From Chitinophagaceae bacterium (lineage in GTDB: Bacteria; Bacteroidota; Bacteroidia; Chitinophagales; Chitinophagaceae), in NCBI GenBank assembly GCA_019638595.1, contig JAHBTJ010000027.1:1-64000 (forward strand): a stretch of 64,000 bases of DNA. The letters run 5' to 3'. Below, piece after piece: positions 21,199 to 30,756 of the stretch (the stretch's first letter is position 1; every line of letters begins with the position of its first letter). Position numbers and translations under genes: made by a program. A model generated the notes under the pieces. That model did not search any database, was not told the DNA's origin, and was given only the letters and a program-made list of their open reading frames with translations.

Positions 21199-23355
21199 CT
21201 ACCTCAGCATGATACCCGGCATTTCTTTGCGTAAGAGATTCCGGTAAATAAAACTGTTGTTCTCGTTCTGGGAGTGAAGTGCCTGGTTGCCGCCCCAGCC
21301 ATGTAATCCTCCGGGGTATACCATAAATTCAAAGTGCTTTTTTGCTTCCTGTAGTCTTTTTACCAGTTGCAAGCTGTTCTGAAGATGCACATTATCGTCC
21401 AAGCTTCCATGATAGATACGCAGCAGCCCTTTGTATTTGTCAACATGTGTAAATACAGAACTGCTTTTATAACCCTCCGGGTTTTCCCGGGGCGTATCCA
21501 TAAACCGCTCTGTATAATGCGTATCATACAGGCTCCAGTCGGTTACACTTCCACCGGCTAAGCCATATTTAAAATAATCAGCACCGTAGGTGAGGGCATA
21601 ACAGGTAATGTAACCTCCATAGCTGAACCCACTGATAGCTATACGGTCTTTATCAGCTCCGCGGTCAATGAGCCATTTTACGCATTGTATCCAGTCTTTC
21701 ATTTCCCAGTAACCCAGGTTGCGGTGCATATAATTAACCCCTTCCTTGCCAAAATGCCCGCTCGCGCGGTGGTCCATAGCTACCTGTATCAATCCTTCTT
21801 TTGCCCACCATTGTTGCTGTCCGTTGAACGAATATCCATCATATACGGTACCGGCATCAGGACCGCCGTAAATGCTGATCAGTACCGGGTATTTTTGGGA
21901 GGGATCATAATTCAGCGGCCAGGTAATTTTCATTGGCAGGTCATATTTCCCGTCTTCGGATTTCACCCGAACCAGTTCTGTTTTAGCAAGTGTATATTCA
22001 TAGAATGAACTGCCTTTTGCGCTGCCCAGGTTCTTTTTAATATTTCCTTTAGTATCTGCAAGCGCCATTTGCGGAGGCTCATTTACATTGGAGTACGTAG
22101 TAATGAAATAAGAACCGCCCGGTGAAACATCTGCCTGGTGGGTATACTCGCCAAAGCTCAACCGCTTCAGGTCTGTACCGTTGAATTTTACTTTGTAAAA
22201 ATCGTAACGTGCCGAATTGTCTTTACGGCATGTAAAATAGATGAGCTGGTTTTTTTCATCTATATGATTGATAGCGGTTACCGTATACTGCCCGTTTGTA
22301 ACAGGATTAAGCAGCTTGCCGTTTATATCGTACAGGTAAAGCATGTTCCAGCCGGTTTTATCGCTTTGCAGTATAAACTGTTTTCCATCTTTTAAAAAAG
22401 TAATGCGCTTACCCATGTCGTCCAGCTCAACCCAGGTTTTCTGCGTTTCAGCATACAGCTCTTTTTTGGCTCCTGTTGTTATATCTGTTTCAAATACTAC
22501 CAGGGTATCCTGTCCTCTGTTCATCCATTGTATCCATAATGCAGCTCCGTCGGGCCGCCAGTATGGCAGGCCGAAATACTGGTCGGTATCCTGGTTAAAA
22601 TCGCTCCATACAACATTGCCACCCTCCGGCTTAATTATGCCAACTTTTACCTTGGGATTGGGATCGCCGGCTTTGGGGTAACGTTCGCGTATAAGTGAGC
22701 CATGTGCGCCTTCTTCACCCACTATATTAAAAACCGGTACATCACTATCATCTGTTCTGAAAAAAGCAATGCGTTTACTATCGGGGCTCCACCAGAAAGC
22801 GCGGTAACGGCTTGCCCTTCCAAGAATTTCCTCCATGTATACCCACGATGCATAGCCGTTCAGAATAACTTCACTGCCATCATTTGTAAGCCTGGTTTCT
22901 TTGCTATTCTCAATATCGTATGTATACAAATCGTTATCGCGGGTAAATGCTATATATTTATTATCCGGCGACAAAACAGGGTTGGATTTTTTCCCATTGT
23001 CGCTGATAATTTTCTTTTCTGAACCATCAGGCTCTGCAAGATAAATCGCTCCCGATTTCATGTACACTGCCCTGGTATTGCCCGCTGCCGCGTGATTTTC
23101 ATCCGGCACAACCGTTTCCTTCCCGGTTTTACAATCCACTTTTACCGTAACAAACGGAGAATCGGGTTGCTGGCGTTTGCTTAGCAGGAAATGCGCATCA
23201 TCTAACCAGCCTTTCATTACAGGTAGCGGCTGTGTAATATCAGCAGGTTTTCCTTTCAGCATTTGCAGGGTATCCAGCTCTTTTTGTTGTGCATATCCTT
23301 TTATGACAGTAAATAAGCCAAAACCGGCCAGCAATACAACAAGTTTCATATTCAT
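21199..23355 (-). CDS. S9 family peptidase (dipeptidyl peptidase IV)
   Basis: A signal peptide (MKLVVLLAGFG...GYAQQ) is followed by the DPP4 N-terminal beta-propeller and a C-terminal alpha/beta hydrolase. Catalytic Ser lies in GFSYGGY, Asp in HGSLDDNVH and His in GGLHGWGG. The Glu-containing WVYMEEILGR segment matches the DPP4 substrate-N-terminus loop. It is periplasmic, removes X-Pro or X-Ala dipeptides, and supports peptide use in Bacteroidota. About 718 residues is normal. The start at MNMKLV gives the best signal peptide. Confidence 0.93.
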   Translation of the reverse strand: MNMKLVVLLAGFGLFTVIKGYAQQKELDTLQMLKGKPADITQPLPVMKGWLDDAHFLLSKRQQPDSPFVTVKVDCKTGKETVVPDENHAAAGNTRAVYMKSGAIYLAEPDGSEKKIISDNGKKSNPVLSPDNKYIAFTRDNDLYTYDIENSKETRLTNDGSEVILNGYASWVYMEEILGRASRYRAFWWSPDSKRIAFFRTDDSDVPVFNIVGEEGAHGSLIRERYPKAGDPNPKVKVGIIKPEGGNVVWSDFNQDTDQYFGLPYWRPDGAALWIQWMNRGQDTLVVFETDITTGAKKELYAETQKTWVELDDMGKRITFLKDGKQFILQSDKTGWNMLYLYDINGKLLNPVTNGQYTVTAINHIDEKNQLIYFTCRKDNSARYDFYKVKFNGTDLKRLSFGEYTHQADVSPGGSYFITTYSNVNEPPQMALADTKGNIKKNLGSAKGSSFYEYTLAKTELVRVKSEDGKYDLPMKITWPLNYDPSQKYPVLISIYGGPDAGTVYDGYSFNGQQQWWAKEGLIQVAMDHRASGHFGKEGVNYMHRNLGYWEMKDWIQCVKWLIDRGADKDRIAISGFSYGGYITCYALTYGADYFKYGLAGGSVTDWSLYDTHYTERFMDTPRENPEGYKSSSVFTHVDKYKGLLRIYHGSLDDNVHLQNSLQLVKRLQEAKKHFEFMVYPGGLHGWGGNQALHSQNENNSFIYRNLLRKEMPGIMLR

Positions 23356-23680
23356 GATATTGATTTTGAATGGCAAATGTAAAATTCATAATAAATTATT
23401 CAAATGCAATCTTGATCCTTGTGATTGAAGGTAACAAAAACAGGGATTTGCTGCTTTATACCCGGAGCTGTTTAAAAATAACCAAGCCTGGGTATTTGTT
23501 TTGAACTACATTCATGTTACATTTAACATGAATTGTATTCCTCCTTTTTTAGTCCTGATATTCTGCCGAACTCCTGCCACCTTACAAACAACATCTTAAC
23601 GCCATGCCCTTATAAAAGCTTAACGGATTGGAAGTTTTCTCCGCTAAACATCCCTTTCAGGAAAGAATAAAAGCACAACC
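23356..23680. other. Regulatory intergenic region
   Basis: No ORF is supported. It contains the palindrome-overlapped promoter at 23495-23532 and then a leader of about 150 nt before the operon's first ATG. Confidence 0.5.
23495..23532 (+). promoter_or_regulatory. Operator-overlapped promoter of the protease/CHAP operon
   Basis: TTTG at 23495-23498, a 19-bp spacer and TACATTTA at 23518-23525 match the Bacteroidota promoter pattern. The -7 box is covered by a perfect inverted repeat, TTCATGTTA at 23511-23519 and TAACATGAA at 23524-23532. A dimeric repressor bound there would block initiation. Confidence 0.65.
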
Positions 23681-25006
23681 ATGTTCAACAATGCTGCTTT
23701 GGATATAGCCATTGGCCTGATATTCATTTTTGTACTTTATAGTCTCCTGGCTACTGCCATTCATGAATTTATCGCCACTTTGTTCGCATACCGCCATCGT
23801 ATGCTGGATATTGCATTGGAGCAAATGCTGGATGGCAGGCATTACAGCTATTATTGGTGGAATAAAATAGGGAATATTTTCTGGTGGCTGTTTGCCCGGT
23901 TTATTAGGCAAAAAAAGCCGGTTACGTTTGCAGAGGCGGGTGGCGATACAATGCTGAAATTTACAGATTTTACAGCCAAGCAAAACTTAACGGAACAACA
24001 GATCAACGCATTAAAGGCAGCGGGTATACGCAGGAATGTTTTAAATAAAAAGGCGGCGCTGTTTGCAGCCAATATTACAGAACATCCTTTATATAAAAGA
24101 TCGTCCGAAAATTCTGTTTTTTATAAAAAACCCGCCTACCTGTCCGCCGATGTTTTTTCGGACATACTGATAGATGTATTAGGCAAAAAGGTATCTGAAC
24201 CGGTTTTAATGAAGGATATAAAAAACAATTTAAGCAACCCGGATATAGCAGGAATGAACCCGGAATTGAAAAACATTCTCACCATTTACATCAACCAGGC
24301 AAACGGAGATATGGTGCGGTTTAAGGGATTGATAGAAGATTGGTATAATCAGCAGATGGATCGGGTGAAGGGATGGTATAAAAGACAAACCAGCCGAATT
24401 TTACTGGTGATCGGCTTTGCTTTAGCGGTAGCCTTTAATGTAAATACGCTGCAAATAGCCGGGAAACTTGCAGAAAATGATAAGGCGAGGGATAAGCTCG
24501 CGCAACAGGCAACAGAGTGGGTAAAAGCCAATCCCTCTATACCGGCATCGGCTAACCTGGTTGATTCAACATTGAGCGACTCTGCGTTTAAGGTAGCCAA
24601 ACAAAATTTTCTCAAAGTATCAGCAGCGTATCAAAAGGAAATTGATTCGGCAACCAACCTGGTAGGGATGGGTTGGGGAAGCAGGGTGCTTGACAGGAAA
24701 ATAAGTTATCAGCAGCTTTATTGGATCGAGTATCCTGTAAAAGCGGTATTTGATTTTTTGGGATTCATTATTCCTGATGCGGTTTTAAGCGTTTATTATG
24801 AAATAACAAGAAATCCCGGGATCCTTATCGGGTTCCTGATCACAGCCTTCGCTGTTTCCTTTGGTGCGCCTTTCTGGTTCGACTTACTTAACAAATTTGT
24901 AAACATCAGGAGCAGTGGTAAAAGCCCGGGTGAAAGTGCTACTGCGTCAGCCCCTTCTAAAACGCCGTTATTAAATAAGCATCCCGACCAGGATTCATTC
25001 GGTTAG
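23681..25006 (+). CDS. Membrane protein of the protease/CHAP operon
   Basis: I do not recognise a named family for this 441-residue protein. It has an N-terminal membrane helix (residues 8-30, with a His-Glu pair in AIHEFIATL), a soluble domain, a second helix at about 226-246, and a third near 382-402 followed by GAPFWFDLLNKFVNIR. That last motif recurs in bacterial membrane proteins of unknown role that I have seen beside proteases; this is recollection, not a search. It is the first gene of the operon, 3 bp before the subtilase gene. Confidence 0.72.
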   Translation: MFNNAALDIAIGLIFIFVLYSLLATAIHEFIATLFAYRHRMLDIALEQMLDGRHYSYYWWNKIGNIFWWLFARFIRQKKPVTFAEAGGDTMLKFTDFTAKQNLTEQQINALKAAGIRRNVLNKKAALFAANITEHPLYKRSSENSVFYKKPAYLSADVFSDILIDVLGKKVSEPVLMKDIKNNLSNPDIAGMNPELKNILTIYINQANGDMVRFKGLIEDWYNQQMDRVKGWYKRQTSRILLVIGFALAVAFNVNTLQIAGKLAENDKARDKLAQQATEWVKANPSIPASANLVDSTLSDSAFKVAKQNFLKVSAAYQKEIDSATNLVGMGWGSRVLDRKISYQQLYWIEYPVKAVFDFLGFIIPDAVLSVYYEITRNPGILIGFLITAFAVSFGAPFWFDLLNKFVNIRSSGKSPGESATASAPSKTPLLNKHPDQDSFG

Positions 25007-25009
25007 GCT

Positions 25010-26191
25010 ATGAAAAAGTATATCGTTATAAAAGATAAGCTTAACATCAGGAACCGGCCGCTGGTGGAGGATGAGTTTTATATAGGATTTGCCAGGCAGG
25101 GAGAAGAATTATGGCTTGACGATAACAACCTGGTAGAAGGCGATGCCCCATCCGGTACGCAGGATAATTTTTGGATGCCTGATATAAATGGAAATTTTGT
25201 TTCAAGGGCGGGCGTAAGACCACAGAACTATGAAGAAAAGAAAATGGATTTCCTCAGAGAGCCGTTTTCAGCACAATTTGTAGATGAAGCGGATAAAGCC
25301 GATGAATCTAAATGGAAGATCAGTTGGGGACATGTGGATACGGAGGTTTGGAAATTATGGCAAAAGGGATGGAAGGGCCAGAACATTCGCATTGCAGTGC
25401 TGGATTCGGGGGTAGACAATAATCATACTGATTTATTGCATATAAAAGGAATACGGCTGAAGGTGGAAGGTAACCAGGTTACGTTAACCGATAAATTCCT
25501 GGACCTGGATGGGCACGGAACAAATTGTTGCGGTTTGGTGGCAGCCAATGGTAATGGCTTTTATTCGGGGCTGGCTCCGGCAGGTAATGTGGTGGCATTC
25601 AAATTATACAACGAATCATTTCCATCAAACAAAAAAGAAATTTTTTTGCTTTTACTAAAGGCATTTGATACGATCATTGAGGCTAATCAAAATCATGAAG
25701 GTTTCGATTTTGTTTCCATGAGCTTTTCGCTGACCGAAAGCGACCTGGACGGCACAGATGACGCAACCGGTAAAAAATGGCTGGCTATACTGCAGGAAAA
25801 AATAGATGTTATTTCGAAAAGGAGCTTTATTATTTGTTCCGCCGGTGAATTTGAAAATGCGTATCCCGCTGCTTTCAGGAATGTGTTGGCTGTAGAAGCA
25901 GCCAATAAAATGAAAGAGACGAAAGCTTCAGCAATAGATAAGACCAAACTCATTTATGCACCTGCGGGCGATCATCTTAAAACCACTACGCTCAGCAGTT
26001 TCAACCCTCCTTACCTGGCCGATTTTACAGACAGTAGCGCTGCAACGGCATTTACAGCCGGCTATTTTGCGCTTTGCTATTCAAGTATTAAAGATGGCAG
26101 TGAAAACAAAAGAAAGGTTTTTTCGGATGCCATCGCAGCTATGATCCGGAAAAACGATAATTACCTGGGAGTATTAAATTTTACGTCATGA
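25010..26191 (+). CDS. Subtilisin-like (S8) serine protease
   Basis: The triad is Asp132 in AVLDSGVD, His169 in DGHGTN, and Ser343 in DSSAATAFTAG (aligned with GTSMAAPHVAG). The oxyanion-hole Asn of the usual SAGN motif is Glu280 (SAGE). Residues 1-75 resemble an SH3-like domain (IKDKLNIRNRPLVEDEF). No signal peptide is visible, so it may act in the cytoplasm or depend on its membrane-protein partner. Its stop overlaps the start of the next gene (ATGA). Confidence 0.87.
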   Translation: MKKYIVIKDKLNIRNRPLVEDEFYIGFARQGEELWLDDNNLVEGDAPSGTQDNFWMPDINGNFVSRAGVRPQNYEEKKMDFLREPFSAQFVDEADKADESKWKISWGHVDTEVWKLWQKGWKGQNIRIAVLDSGVDNNHTDLLHIKGIRLKVEGNQVTLTDKFLDLDGHGTNCCGLVAANGNGFYSGLAPAGNVVAFKLYNESFPSNKKEIFLLLLKAFDTIIEANQNHEGFDFVSMSFSLTESDLDGTDDATGKKWLAILQEKIDVISKRSFIICSAGEFENAYPAAFRNVLAVEAANKMKETKASAIDKTKLIYAPAGDHLKTTTLSSFNPPYLADFTDSSAATAFTAGYFALCYSSIKDGSENKRKVFSDAIAAMIRKNDNYLGVLNFTS

Positions 26192-28266
26192 AATATGTAT
26201 TGGTATCAATAGCAATTTTCCTTTTTAGCCTGCTGAAAGGATATACTCAAAATGCTTATTATGATGCGTTGCAGTTGAGCAATATATTAACACAAATAGA
26301 TTCACTGGAGAATGTGGAAACAGCAGAAGCCGTTCAGTTGAAAAGAGAAAAACGGTTGCATTTTTACCGGTTGCTGATGCCTTATGTAAAAAACACCTGT
26401 CCGGGCGCCACTCCGGATAGTATACGAAGCTGCCTGCTGGCGAAAAGAAATCCTTTTTTTTCTACCGCTTTTTTACCCTCGTCGTCGGGTGATATATCTG
26501 TTTCGCTAAAGGCGTTGCGGGGGCTGGCAGGCGCCGCCGGTAACCTGGATGTAACCACTTTTGCAGACGGCCTGGCCCAGTTCCTGGTAGAAAGAACAAG
26601 GGAAGAGCTGAATGTAGCTTTCTTTCAGAAGTTCTCCGATTTCCTGGAGAATTATCCTGAGTTCAGGATTATTTTCCCCAATACCAATACTTTTATTGCT
26701 TATATGAATATCGGCGATTATGCCAATACGCTCAATACATTAAAAGAAGCGTTTGATAAAGATTTAAAAGCATTGCTAACGAACGCGCTCCGATTGACCC
26801 ATCTTGATACAACCGCCTGCTCGTCTGCCAACCCCGAAGACCACAATAAATGTGCAGTTAGAATAAATGCTATCAGAAATTTTTTTAATTCCAATAATGG
26901 AATCTTAATAAGATCCGCCCTGCAAATAGGTAATGGAATAATGCAGCAGGTAAAAATCCCTGATATTCTTGATTCAATTGTTCGTCCGGGATACCTTTCA
27001 AACTATGCGCCTTTTACCAATGATCAGGATAATATAAACCTGCTGAACGGATTACGGTTGGTACGTATTATTAGTAATAGCATACGGAGCGTGGATCCTG
27101 TAAGGAATTACATTTCGGGGCAGGAGCTGCTACTGTTAAAAACCAATGAAAAGCTGCGCGCTATCTTTTTTGGATTGTTGTATGAAGAAATAAACGGCAA
27201 TAACGTCGTTATTAATAACGTACCCGTTACTACTGTTTTACAACCAGGCAGGGCTGAGTCTTTTATAGATTACATGGAAGGATTGGCGAATGAGGCTAAG
27301 GAGATACAGGCAGTATGGGGTAATATAAAAACCATTGCGGAGCCAGAATTAAGTAAACAGTATGGTGCTGTTTTTGAACAATTCCGTTCTTTGCTGCAAT
27401 ACGCCGCCAATTTGCAGATCATTGATCCACAACTGGTAATACCCCCTGTTTTTACGCAAATCCTTAATCAAACTGCAGGTGTATTTGAAATTGCACATGA
27501 TATATCTGTAAAAAATTACAATGCAGCGGTGCTGGGTTTTTTAAAGCTATTGTCAATTGAAACGCCTGCTTTCAATAATCGCGATACGATGAACCAGTTC
27601 CTGCGGGCTTTTCTTAAGTACGGATCGTTTGCGGCCAATGTAGTGACCGCTAAAGATCCCACGGAAGTAAAAGCGGCCATTAAAGCGGTTGCCCTGCCGG
27701 CAGGGAGCGCGGCGTTAAAAAAACAATCCTCGTTCAGCATTACAGTAAATGCCTATGTGGGATTGGTTACCGGCTATAGCCAGCCTTTTGCAAAAACATT
27801 TACTACTAAAGATCCTGCGGGAAATATAGTTACTGCCAGGCTGCATGGAAGTGTGCCGGTATCATTATTTGCACCAGTTGGCTTTGGCTTTAACTGGAGC
27901 ACCAGTAGTAAAAAGAATGGGTTGGAAAAAAAATATCCAGGTGCCGTATCTGCTTTTGTTTCGGTAATTGATGTAGGCGCGCTGGTTGGGTTCAGGTTTA
28001 TGCAGGACAGCGGACTGGTGAGCGATAAAATGAAAGTAAAGCTGGCGAATATTTTTGCCCCGGGCATAAATTTTATGTATGGCTTTCCTAAGGCGCCTTT
28101 GTCTGTTGGCATAGGAGCGCAATGGATACCCTCGCTTCAAAGGAATGCGGACAATAATGAGTTTTTTGTGCTTACAGAATCAGGTATACGGTATCAATTT
28201 CACTTTGCAGTGGATATACCTGTATTCAGCCTGAGGACTTCCAGGAAATCGTATCTGTACCCTTGA
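26188..28266 (+). CDS. Exported protein with C-terminal barrel-like domain
   Basis: A signal peptide (ending near LLKGYTQN) precedes a mostly helical region of about 480 residues. The last 170 residues alternate short strands and end in an aromatic residue-containing segment, as in outer-membrane barrels. It overlaps the subtilase gene by 4 bp, so translation is coupled. The family is not recognised; an outer-membrane partner of the protease is plausible. Confidence 0.7.
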   Translation: MKYVLVSIAIFLFSLLKGYTQNAYYDALQLSNILTQIDSLENVETAEAVQLKREKRLHFYRLLMPYVKNTCPGATPDSIRSCLLAKRNPFFSTAFLPSSSGDISVSLKALRGLAGAAGNLDVTTFADGLAQFLVERTREELNVAFFQKFSDFLENYPEFRIIFPNTNTFIAYMNIGDYANTLNTLKEAFDKDLKALLTNALRLTHLDTTACSSANPEDHNKCAVRINAIRNFFNSNNGILIRSALQIGNGIMQQVKIPDILDSIVRPGYLSNYAPFTNDQDNINLLNGLRLVRIISNSIRSVDPVRNYISGQELLLLKTNEKLRAIFFGLLYEEINGNNVVINNVPVTTVLQPGRAESFIDYMEGLANEAKEIQAVWGNIKTIAEPELSKQYGAVFEQFRSLLQYAANLQIIDPQLVIPPVFTQILNQTAGVFEIAHDISVKNYNAAVLGFLKLLSIETPAFNNRDTMNQFLRAFLKYGSFAANVVTAKDPTEVKAAIKAVALPAGSAALKKQSSFSITVNAYVGLVTGYSQPFAKTFTTKDPAGNIVTARLHGSVPVSLFAPVGFGFNWSTSSKKNGLEKKYPGAVSAFVSVIDVGALVGFRFMQDSGLVSDKMKVKLANIFAPGINFMYGFPKAPLSVGIGAQWIPSLQRNADNNEFFVLTESGIRYQFHFAVDIPVFSLRTSRKSYLYP

Positions 28267-28306
28267 GCCGGTTATTCTATGCTATTAAACTGCTAAACTT
28301 AATTGT

Positions 28307-29125
28307 ATGATAAAACAACATTATCTCAAAGAGTTATCTATCAGCGGTACACAATCGAAGAACAATGCAGCCAATAAAAAGGCGGATGTAATGAAAATAC
28401 AGGCCTGGCTGAATTTGTTTGCGTTGGCACAGCCCTCTAATGCGGTATCCATTGCCGTAGATGGTGACTTTGGCCCGGCTACGGAAAAGGCGGTAAAAAA
28501 CTTTCAAAAGCTAAAAGGCTTACCACAGTCCGGTATAGTGAATGCCGCGGTATTTTCAAAACTATCGGAACCTATGCAGAACGCTTTTGAAACGAAAGGT
28601 AAAAACGCCGGACTTCGAAACCTGGTAGTTGAAATTGCTAACATTCATCTTTCAAATAATCCGTATGAACTGGTTATTCAAAATAAGGATAATAGCGGCC
28701 CATGGGTAAGAGCTTATATGGACGGCCACGAAGGGGATGCCTGGTTCTGGTGTATGGGCTTTGTACAAGCCATAGTAGACCAGGCCTGTTCACAATTAAA
28801 TAAAGATTTTCGCGCATTGATGCCGCTTACCTACAGTTGCGATACGGTGGGCAGTAAGGGACTGGAAAAAAAGATCCTTTCGCGGTATACAACAGTAAGG
28901 AACAACCCTTCCGTAGCAAAACCAGGTGATATTTTCCTGTTGCAAAAATCTCCTTTCGATTGGACGCATACAGGAATTATTACAGCCGTGGATACTGATA
29001 CGTTTGAAACTATTGAAGGCAATACGAATATGGGAGGCTCGCGTAATGGAAACGCGGTGTTGAGGCGTGTACGTAATTTCAGGCTATCGAAGCTGGATGT
29101 ATTTTCAATAGAGCCGCTGCTGTAA
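28307..29125 (+). CDS. Peptidoglycan-binding CHAP-domain hydrolase
   Basis: Residues about 25-90 form a PG_binding_1 domain (VDGDFGPATEKAVKNFQKLK). The C-terminal half is CHAP-like: Cys in WFWCMGFVQ, then GDIFLL, His in DWTHTGIIT, and IEGNTN. Such enzymes cut amide bonds in peptidoglycan. No signal peptide is visible, so export must be unconventional, or it acts after lysis. It is 40 bp behind the barrel gene and probably the last gene of the operon. Confidence 0.82.
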   Translation: MIKQHYLKELSISGTQSKNNAANKKADVMKIQAWLNLFALAQPSNAVSIAVDGDFGPATEKAVKNFQKLKGLPQSGIVNAAVFSKLSEPMQNAFETKGKNAGLRNLVVEIANIHLSNNPYELVIQNKDNSGPWVRAYMDGHEGDAWFWCMGFVQAIVDQACSQLNKDFRALMPLTYSCDTVGSKGLEKKILSRYTTVRNNPSVAKPGDIFLLQKSPFDWTHTGIITAVDTDTFETIEGNTNMGGSRNGNAVLRRVRNFRLSKLDVFSIEPLL

Positions 29126-29130
29126 AAAAC

Positions 29131-30705
29131 TCATTTCACTTCTATTAGAAGATAGGAATGCCGGACATGCCCGACCGGTTCGTACTGCTGCACCCATTCA
29201 AGCTCTTTTGCTCCAAAACCATTTTCATAATTGCTTACAGATAAAATAAACTTTCCTTTTTGAGGCGAAGGTGGTATAAGAAGAACACCAGGATGATCTT
29301 TCATGTATTGCAAAGCGGATGTTCCGCCCTGCCCGAAATCGAGGTTGGCATTACCTACTTTTCGATATGCAAATTTTTTATCGGGGATAAATTCATTGGT
29401 ATAAGAAATAAAACAATTCCAGTAGCTGAAAACAGAAAACAGCATCCAGGTACATCCTCCCGATATCAAAAGCATATTTTTTCTTTTGAGCGGGTTGGCT
29501 GCCATTTTACCGCACAGGATATGTATAACAGCATACAAAAAAAGGATATGTCTTTCTCCTGCCTGGATATTATTCAGAAAGCTCATTCCTACTAAAAAGT
29601 AAATAAAAGGAATTAAAAGCAGGATTTCATTTTCCGTAAAAAAAGGCTTATTTGCTTTTGAAAAAATTTTGATCAGCGCCCCTGTAAAAAACAATAAAAC
29701 AGGAACCGGGGTTTTATAAAACAGGGTAACCGGGTAATAATACCAGTATGATACGCCTTGTTGCTTATGCCCGAGGATAGACACGATAGAAAAAGTACTG
29801 TCCGGGAACCCACCTCCCAGTTCATCAAAATATTTTACGGTATCCATGCCCGACAGGTATGGCTCGGGAAGCGGAAGGGGCAGGCTTCCCATAAAACTAA
29901 AAGCCTGCTGAAATGAATTGAATATTTTGCTTACGAACACATAATCCTGCAAGGGTTGCCCGGTTTTATAAAACAAAAATCCGGCGTTGATGATCAGCAG
30001 GTTAATGAATGCAAGCGCCGGCAGCTTTATAAGCAGCGAGCCGAAAACGATTTTTCGTTTATTAATTAGAAAATATACAAGTAGCAGCAGCGGTATGCAG
30101 ATATACAGGTGAACGAAAGTTTGTTTAACGATCTGCGCTATAGCCAGGCTTATGGCGAACAGCAGGAAATACTTCCATGAATGGTATATAAGATATTTCC
30201 ATAAGCAATAAAAAACCAGGAGAAATATGGTTACACTGTACGCGTCGGTAGTTACCAGCCCGCTATGCCCCAGCCATGCGGGACAAAAGGCTAATAATGC
30301 CATGCTGAATATGCCGGCCCGTGGTCCATACCATTCACTGCCCCACCGGAAAACAAGCAAAAGCGTAAAAAAAGAAACTATAAATGTAATGTATCGCCCC
30401 CTCTTTGTATCGCTCCTGCCATAGTCAGGTTTGTTTAATCCCGGATGTAAAACCTGCTCTACAGCTCTGGGGATTGCGTTTAACGCTGATACCGGCATTT
30501 TGCTGTCGTCGGTGGTGCAGGATCGTTTAGAAGGGTCTCCTTTCAGTATTTTTACTCCATACAGGTGATGTATTTCTTCATCGGCTGTAAGATCTTCGGT
30601 GCTGCAGAAAGTAAGTTCTGTAATGGCATATACAGCCAGTATACAGCAAAAAATTATTTTAATGCCGGTGGAAACATTGCCCGGAAAGAATAAAGCTTTC
30701 AGCAT
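29131..30705 (-). CDS. Family 39-like membrane glycosyltransferase
   Basis: The 524-residue protein has 10 or more hydrophobic segments, and an acidic motif (TADEEIHH) in the first external loop, as in PMT/ArnT-type GT39 enzymes that use polyprenyl-phosphate sugars. Other seen features are RYITFIVSFFTLLLVFRWG and the periplasmic C-terminal soluble tail. The acceptor is unknown. It is convergent with the CHAP gene, with only 5 bp between them. Confidence 0.8.
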   Translation of the reverse strand: MLKALFFPGNVSTGIKIIFCCILAVYAITELTFCSTEDLTADEEIHHLYGVKILKGDPSKRSCTTDDSKMPVSALNAIPRAVEQVLHPGLNKPDYGRSDTKRGRYITFIVSFFTLLLVFRWGSEWYGPRAGIFSMALLAFCPAWLGHSGLVTTDAYSVTIFLLVFYCLWKYLIYHSWKYFLLFAISLAIAQIVKQTFVHLYICIPLLLLVYFLINKRKIVFGSLLIKLPALAFINLLIINAGFLFYKTGQPLQDYVFVSKIFNSFQQAFSFMGSLPLPLPEPYLSGMDTVKYFDELGGGFPDSTFSIVSILGHKQQGVSYWYYYPVTLFYKTPVPVLLFFTGALIKIFSKANKPFFTENEILLLIPFIYFLVGMSFLNNIQAGERHILFLYAVIHILCGKMAANPLKRKNMLLISGGCTWMLFSVFSYWNCFISYTNEFIPDKKFAYRKVGNANLDFGQGGTSALQYMKDHPGVLLIPPSPQKGKFILSVSNYENGFGAKELEWVQQYEPVGHVRHSYLLIEVK

Positions 30706-30756
30706 ACAGTGTAATTTCCGGCATTATTGGCTATTACAAAAATAAAGCGGGCATGT

